6,412 bases of DNA from Polyangiaceae bacterium (GTDB lineage Bacteria > Myxococcota_A > Polyangia > Polyangiales > Polyangiaceae). The stretch covers positions 1 to 6,412 of the forward strand of contig JAICXU010000200.1 of assembly GCA_025934595.1 (NCBI GenBank), written 5' to 3'. Shown one piece after another: positions 4,683 to 6,412 of this stretch. The position numbers and the translations under genes were made by a program. How positions within the stretch are numbered: the stretch's first letter is position 1; each line of letters begins with the position of its first letter. The notes below the pieces were generated by a model that was not told the DNA's origin, made no database searches, and saw nothing but the letters and a program-made list of their open reading frames with translations.

Positions 4683-6412
4683 TTGATCGCGCTCGGCGGC
4701 CCGAGAAAGGGATCGACCTCCGCCTGACGAAACTTGGCGACGATGCAGCGACCTTGGTCCGTGCGGGCGAACGGCGGGCCGATTTGCACGTGAACGACGT
4801 GACCCGTCTTCGGAAAAAACGTGACCCGGACCTCGCCGGCGCCAGATCTTCCGTGCGCTCTCTTGCACTCCGCCAGCGATGCGCTCGCTTCATCGAGCGC
4901 GGCGCGGGCCGCGCGAACGAAGAAGCGATGTTTCGGTTTCGGACGCGCCGAGGCATCGCTCGGCTTCGCGGGCGGGATCGCCGAGAGCGTCTCGGGCGGC
5001 GGCGTTACCGTGGTCGTTCCCATGGGCGTCGCGATCGCGGTCGTTGCGGCCGCCGCTCTCGTCTGCGGCTGCGCGTTCGCCACGGGCTGCGGGGCGACGC
5101 TCGACGATCCCGCGATCGCCGTGCTCGCGGTGGGGATCGCCGTCGCGGTCTTGGCGTCGTGATGGCGCACCGTCGCGACGATCACGAGAACGAAGGCAGC
5201 AGCCACGATCGATGCGACGACGGCGATCGTCGTCTTTCGACGCGCGGGTGGAGCGATCGTATCGGCCGAACGTGAGCGCTCCACCCGCGCGAAAGGTGGC
5301 GGCATCACCTGCTCGAAAGGCGGCGGCATCGCCATGATGGCCGGCGGTGGAACCGGAAGCGCGCGCATGGCCGCCGACTCTCGCGCGCGCGAGATCGTCT
5401 CCACGTAAACGGGCGCCGCGACTGGAGTGGCGACGCGAAGCTGCGGTTCCTGCTGCGTCGGCGCGTCATCGACTTCCACGCGTGCAGGCGGAGGAGGCTT
5501 CGGCGCGCGCGACGCCGCCGGAGGCAAAGGGGGCGGCGCGGACGGTCGCTTCGCCGGAGCCGCCGGGCTCGGCACGTTGAGGCCGATCAACGTCTGCGCG
5601 CGGGGCCGGACCGGAATTTTGGGCGGGCCGCTCGGCCGAGGTACGACCGTCGCGCCTTGGGGAAGGACCTCCGAGAGCTCCTTCCAAAAAATTCCTGCGC
5701 TCGGATACCGATCGCGCGGAACGAACGCGAGCGCCCGCTCGAGCACCGTACCGACGCGCGGATCGATCGCACGAGGCATCGCGATCGCGCGAGCTTCGGG
5801 CCGGAGCGCGCGCTCGAGCGGCGGCGGCGCGTCGGGAAAAACCGGCGCGTCGTCGAGCGCCTCGATCCACATCAGCGCCATCGCATAGACGTCGGTCGCG
5901 GGACCCGGTCGTCCGATCGCAGCATCGAGCTGCTCGGGCGCGGCGTAGGCGGGCGACAGAATCCGAAACCCGGTCGCATAGGCAGCCGATTTTTGCGCGC
6001 GTGCCGGCGCACCATGCTCGTTCATCGCGTGCGCCACGCCGAAGTCGAGGATCTTGAGCCGCGTCTCTCCTTCGGAACGTGCCGCGAAGAGGTTGCTCGG
6101 ATTCAAGCCGAGATGCGCGATGCCTTGACGATGCGCATACGCGAGGCCTTCGATCGCGCCCGCGAAAAGATCGCGCGCCTCCGCGAGCGAGCGACCTCGG
6201 AGGCCACGCGTGCGTCGATCGGCGAAATCGCGCGAGAGCGACGTGCCATCGAGCCATTCGCGCACGAGGTACGGAACGGTGACGCCGGTGCGCGGCGCGA
6301 GCGTCTGCCCGCTCGCGATGCTCTGCGCGATGTTCATGTGGCCGCGCGCGAGTCGATAGTGGAGCTTCGAGCCTTCGCGAAAGCTGCGAATCAGCGGCTC
6401 GACGAGCGCGGC
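4658..6412 (-). CDS. Membrane-anchored Ser/Thr kinase-like receptor, likely pseudokinase, 5' end beyond the right edge
   Basis: 584 residues are visible and the true start is outside the window, since the frame is open to 6412. Numbering here is from the internal Met at 6337. Before it come helix-C-like and HxNI segments (LHYRLARGHMNI). Then follow hinge PYLVREWLDG (22-31), catalytic loop HLGLNPSN (75-82) in place of HRDLKPxN, DFG (98-100), a SPAYAAPEQ activation-segment end (128-136), ATDVYAMAL (147-155) and a closing ALAFVPRDRYPSA (202-214), all in the order of a Hanks-type kinase. The catalytic Asp (Gly77) and loop Lys (Asn79) are absent; the metal-binding Asn82 and Asp98 remain. Residues 230-366 are a Pro/Ala-rich linker. 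Residues 370-390 are one transmembrane helix after ARRK, which predicts the kinase fold inside the cell. After an Ala/Thr/Pro-rich stalk, residues 475-559 form an AgmX/PglI- or TonB-C-like domain with Cys491 and Cys531 (GRCIVAKFRQAEVDPF). It probably acts as a scaffold or allosteric receptor rather than a phosphotransferase; that role is inferred. The Lys of the N-lobe lies outside the window. Confidence 0.92.
   Translation of the reverse strand, partial: AALVEPLIRSFREGSKLHYRLARGHMNIAQSIASGQTLAPRTGVTVPYLVREWLDGTSLSRDFADRRTRGLRGRSLAEARDLFAGAIEGLAYAHRQGIAHLGLNPSNLFAARSEGETRLKILDFGVAHAMNEHGAPARAQKSAAYATGFRILSPAYAAPEQLDAAIGRPGPATDVYAMALMWIEALDDAPVFPDAPPPLERALRPEARAIAMPRAIDPRVGTVLERALAFVPRDRYPSAGIFWKELSEVLPQGATVVPRPSGPPKIPVRPRAQTLIGLNVPSPAAPAKRPSAPPPLPPAASRAPKPPPPARVEVDDAPTQQEPQLRVATPVAAPVYVETISRARESAAMRALPVPPPAIMAMPPPFEQVMPPPFARVERSRSADTIAPPARRKTTIAVVASIVAAAFVLVIVATVRHHDAKTATAIPTASTAIAGSSSVAPQPVANAQPQTRAAAATTAIATPMGTTTVTPPPETLSAIPPAKPSDASARPKPKHRFFVRAARAALDEASASLAECKRAHGRSGAGEVRVTFFPKTGHVVHVQIGPPFARTDQGRCIVAKFRQAEVDPFLGPPSAINYVFKMPR
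5290..5330. repeat. Two-copy 24-bp direct repeat in the kinase linker
   Basis: CGAAAGGTGGCGGCATC (5290-5306) recurs with one change at 5314-5330, a period of 24 bp. On the coding strand it encodes MPPPFEQV followed by MPPPFARV (residues 337-352 from the internal Met), just before the transmembrane helix. It looks like a small in-frame duplication in a disordered Pro-rich linker. Confidence 0.7.

Noticed and set aside
3753..4868. 371-residue minus-strand open frame across three genes
   Set aside because: It crosses the divergent promoter region and covers the methyltransferase in antisense; the product has no recognisable motif and an Arg/His bias.
4970..5160. Repetitive Ala/Thr/Pro codons that look like a tandem-repeat array
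   Set aside because: There is no regular period at the DNA level; it is the low-complexity stalk of the membrane protein.
4115..5275. 386-residue plus-strand open frame across the methyltransferase and the end of the pseudokinase
   Set aside because: The product is extremely Arg-rich and low in complexity, and it spans two real genes in other frames, so it is a GC-driven shadow.

Overview
The window is GC-rich, almost fully coding, and looks like chromosomal DNA of a myxobacterium (Myxococcota) or a close relative. The lineage call is an inference from three things: the gene types (membrane-anchored Ser/Thr kinase-like protein with a C-terminal AgmX/PglI- or TonB-like domain, hybrid histidine kinase with an RsbRD-type N-terminus), the frequent GTG starts, and the codon bias. 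No RNA gene, IS element, CRISPR array or phage gene was seen.

Layout: the left 60% is a minus-strand run, read right to left. It starts with a 153-residue protein of unknown function (GTG start at 3939, strong ribosome site). After 22 bp comes a soluble hybrid histidine kinase (3455-1215: RsbRD_N-like domain, coiled coil, HisKA, HATPase_c, two receivers). Its stop overlaps by 11 bp the start of a second sensor kinase (PAS-PAS-HisKA), which runs off the left edge before its ATPase domain. This spacing suggests one transcript, with two histidine kinases and two receivers that could form a phosphorelay. No DNA-binding output domain is visible in the window.

A 56-bp divergent intergenic region (3940-3995) separates this run from a plus-strand class I SAM-dependent methyltransferase (3996-4682) whose glycine-rich loop resembles that of DOT1-type enzymes. 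Its 3' end overlaps tail-to-tail by 25 bp the end of a large minus-strand gene that enters from the right edge (4658-6412). That gene encodes a Ser/Thr kinase-like domain, a Pro/Ala-rich linker, one transmembrane helix and an extracytoplasmic C-terminal domain with two cysteines. Its catalytic loop reads HLGLNPSN where an active kinase has HRDLKPxN, so the catalytic Asp and the loop Lys are both missing while DFG is kept. It is therefore a likely pseudokinase.

The window is mainly signalling: two His kinases, one Ser/Thr kinase-like receptor, one methyltransferase and one unknown. The most notable items are the pseudokinase, the compact two-kinase operon with its unknown first gene, and the possibly leaderless methyltransferase.
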